Origin: Edaphochlamys debaryana
Lineage: Eukaryota; Chlorophyta; Chlorophyceae; Chlamydomonadales
Reading direction: 5' to 3'
NCBI GenBank assembly: GCA_016858145.1
Contig: JAEHOE010000066.1
Coordinates: 1 to 64,000 of the forward strand
Length of the DNA: 64,000 nucleotides
Shown here one piece after another: positions 61,953-64,000 of the stretch. The notes under the pieces are model-generated. The model ran no database searches. It worked only from the letters and a program-made list of their open reading frames with translations, and was not told the origin of the DNA. Position 1 is the stretch's first letter; every line of letters starts with the position of its first letter. The translations under genes and the position numbers were made by a program.

Positions 61953-63378
61953 GCTGTTGGCTGGATCGTCACATGACGCGTGGGAGGCCGCAGGGGAGCG
62001 GCGTTGCGTGAACTGGCCTGGCGGCCGGCTGCCTTCAGGGCGCCCTGCATTGGGCTGCATCGGTGCCGGCCGGAGGCGTGGAGCAGGGCAGCAGCCCTCG
62101 CTTGTACAGCAGGGCGCTCAATTTTGTTGAGCATGCGTGGTTGTGGAGGAGAAGTGGACAGAGAGAAGACTATCTTCGTGAGCGAGTAGGGGCCGTTTGA
62201 GCACCCACGGGCGCCGCGGGGAGGACGCGCCATACAGGGGCAGGGATGGCGTTCGTCATTACGACTCCTCGACCGGTTGCTTTCGCACCTAGTGTAAACT
62301 AACGTCCCCGAATCACAAGCAAATGAGTCTGTGTCCCGTATGATTGAACGGCGTCAGGGGTTTGTATGGCAATCCCCCACCGACCTTCAGCCTAGTCGTC
62401 CGAAGACCTGTCAGTTCGTCCCCAGCCCCTAGCCCAGCCAGCGATCCCTTCCTCGACTTGAGGCACAGGCAGTTGCCAATCGAACCAGCGTCCACTTCAC
62501 CTCCGGCAACGCCAATCAATTGAGCTTGTGCATGCGAACTCACCCAGTTCCATGTATGGGTACCCACATCACGCCTGGACCCCCCGCACATGTAGCATCT
62601 CCCACGTCCAGTGTAGAGGTCCATATGCCTTTCCTTGAACTCGCATTCTGCCCCATCCTGCGTAAAGCGTTCACGCGTGCCGGTCGACCGGACCAATGGT
62701 TCAGCTTGCCCACCGACGTCGGCTCATAACGCCCCTGACCGCCGACTCCTTGGCCTTCCCCAGCCTTCCCGACCCTGCCGTGGAGACCCTTGTCTGATGT
62801 CGGTGCTGCGCTGCTGGCGCTGTTGCACCCTACCACCTCCGCACTCCTTCACTCCCTGCCAGCGAAGCTCAGAACGGCCAGGCACGCGCAGGCTCACCTG
62901 TTGTCCTTCTGAGTCCCCACCACCTTCGTCTCCCCGCTCACGCCGCTTCGTCCCCCACGGTCCCCCCTCCTTCTCCGAGTCGCAACGCTCCCCCGCCCCC
63001 ACCCCGCCCCCGGGTCCCCGGCCGTCATTTTGTTCCCAGGGCTTGATGCGTGTCCCGCCGAATACGGCCGTTTCCCAGGCGGGCGGACACGCGAACATGC
63101 CCACATTCCCCGACACCCGAGGATGGTCGCACGCAGCGGTCCATACTTTGTGGGCAAAGCGAGGATCGTGATTACGGTGTCGCAGCTATCACTTCGCTTG
63201 GGCTGGAGACCGGGGGACCAGCGCGCATGAACGACCGCCACGCGTTTAGTGCTCGGCAAGGCCATTTCGATCTCGGCTTCACCGCTACCCAATTGCGGCT
63301 TGTTCAGCCCATATTCGGCTGCTTTGCAATTACGCATAGCTGCTGTGGGACCACAGCACCGGAGCCACACAGGAGGAA
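61953..63378. other. PSAF 3' region and intergenic spacer
   Basis: Starts with the PSAF 3' untranslated region, ending soon after the TGTAA at 62,293. The remainder to 63,378 shows no recognisable gene and presumably holds the promoter of the next gene. An in-frame TAG at 63,337 separates it from the next reading frame. Confidence 0.6.
62293..62297 (+). terminator. TGTAA poly(A) signal of PSAF
   Basis: TGTAA in AGTGTAAACTAACG, 340 bp after the PSAF stop; the only good match in this stretch. Confidence 0.7.
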
Positions 63379-64000
63379 ATGCCTGCCTCGCCGGGCTTGA
63401 GCTCGGCTCTGCCGAACGCCTCGTCCAGTAGCGGTTTTCGTAGCTGGCGTAGGAGCGTCCGTGCCGCCGCCGGTCCAGGCGCGACTCCCGTCCAATCGTC
63501 TCCACGCCCGGGCCCGCCGAACAGCGGCAAGCCGAGCGGCGGTGGCAATGGCGCGGTTGGTCCTGCCAATCCGGGTGGAATGCCTGGTCAGAACTCGCCG
63601 TTCGCGGCTGGCACACCGAACCGCCCAGCCATGACATCGCCACCACCCCCGGCCAGCCAGCCGCCCCGCCCGACCGCCCCCATCCCGGCCGCGAAGCCCC
63701 CAATGCCCTCGGCGCAGCCGCAACAGCCGACCGCTCCGGCTCGGCCTGCAGGGGCGCCCGGGCTGGCGGCACCGCCCGTCCTGCCCCGTCCCGGCGCTCC
63801 CGCCACGGCCCCCGTGGCCAACCCCTTCGCCAACATTGCCCGCCCCAACGCCCCCGCGCCGCCGCCGGCCCCCGCGGCCGTGAAGCCGCCGCTACAGCGG
63901 CCTGCACCCCCGGCCCCGCCCCCGCCGCCGCCGGCGCAGAACCTGCAGCGGCCCCCGCCGCGGCCCCCGGCGCCCGCGCAGCAGGCGGCTGCCCCGGCCC
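63379..64000 (+). CDS. N-terminus of Pro/Ala-rich, probably plastid-targeted protein (partial)
   Basis: An open frame of 207 codons runs from the ATG at 63,379 to the window end with no stop; an in-frame TAG lies 13 codons upstream. The first 30 residues (MPASPGLSSALPN...FRSWRRSVRAAAG) have the Ala/Ser/Arg composition and VRA-A site usual for Chlamydomonas chloroplast transit peptides. The rest is low complexity, rich in Pro, Ala, Gln and Asn, with one more ordinary stretch, VANPFANIARPNAP (around residues 154-167). Such N-terminal regions occur in plastid translation initiation factor IF-2 and other large plastid proteins, but no catalytic domain is reached, so the identity is open. The region may still include unrecognised introns. 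Confidence 0.6.
   Translation, partial: MPASPGLSSALPNASSSSGFRSWRRSVRAAAGPGATPVQSSPRPGPPNSGKPSGGGNGAVGPANPGGMPGQNSPFAAGTPNRPAMTSPPPPASQPPRPTAPIPAAKPPMPSAQPQQPTAPARPAGAPGLAAPPVLPRPGAPATAPVANPFANIARPNAPAPPPAPAAVKPPLQRPAPPAPPPPPPAQNLQRPPPRPPAPAQQAAAPA

Noticed and set aside
62894..63907. 337-codon minus-strand open frame
   Set aside because: It is largely antisense to the Pro/Ala-rich coding start at 63,379, has no family resemblance, and is explained by GC bias.

Overview
The window is nuclear DNA of a green alga of the volvocine/Chlamydomonas type. It is GC-rich, and its genes have many short GT-AG introns with GTGAG/GTGCG donors. Candidate TGTAA poly(A) signals are present, and one gene encodes PsaF with a two-step transit peptide. 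The PsaF protein is clearly diverged from what I remember of the C. reinhardtii protein, so I would not call the species; that placement is inference.

Layout. (1) 1-27,538: a head-to-tail satellite array with a 1,901-bp unit: 15 units plus a 296-bp stub, and the array is open at the window start. (2) 27,539-30,062: 1.3 further units in inverted orientation, ending abruptly. (3) 30,796-31,979 (+): a six-exon PRA1-family Rab-acceptor gene. (4) 34,282-37,889 (-): a ten-exon AMT-type ammonium transporter. (5) 39,417-39,608: a copied fragment of AMT exons 1-2. (6) 39,880-57,018 (-): a 34-exon WDR11 orthologue of about 1,997 residues, rebuilt here with continuous reading phase across every junction. 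(7) 53,158-53,912 (+): a three-exon Cys-rich zinc-ribbon-like gene nested antisense in WDR11 intron 5. (8) 57,019-60,693: a spacer made partly of copies of the 5' ends of WDR11 and PSAF. (9) 60,694-61,952 (+): PSAF, five exons. (10) 63,379-64,000 (+): the start of a Pro/Ala-rich, probably plastid-targeted protein, cut by the window end.

The genes do not form a pathway. They are ordinary housekeeping genes (membrane traffic: PRA1 and WDR11; ammonium uptake: AMT; photosystem I electron transfer: PSAF) beside a young satellite. The unusual theme is local duplication. The satellite is strongly homogenised, ends in an inverted block and reuses a breakpoint. Every fully visible multi-exon gene except PRA1 and the nested gene has partial copies of its own exon or splice-site segments nearby, including a second promoter-plus-first-exon copy for PSAF that would encode the same N-terminus.
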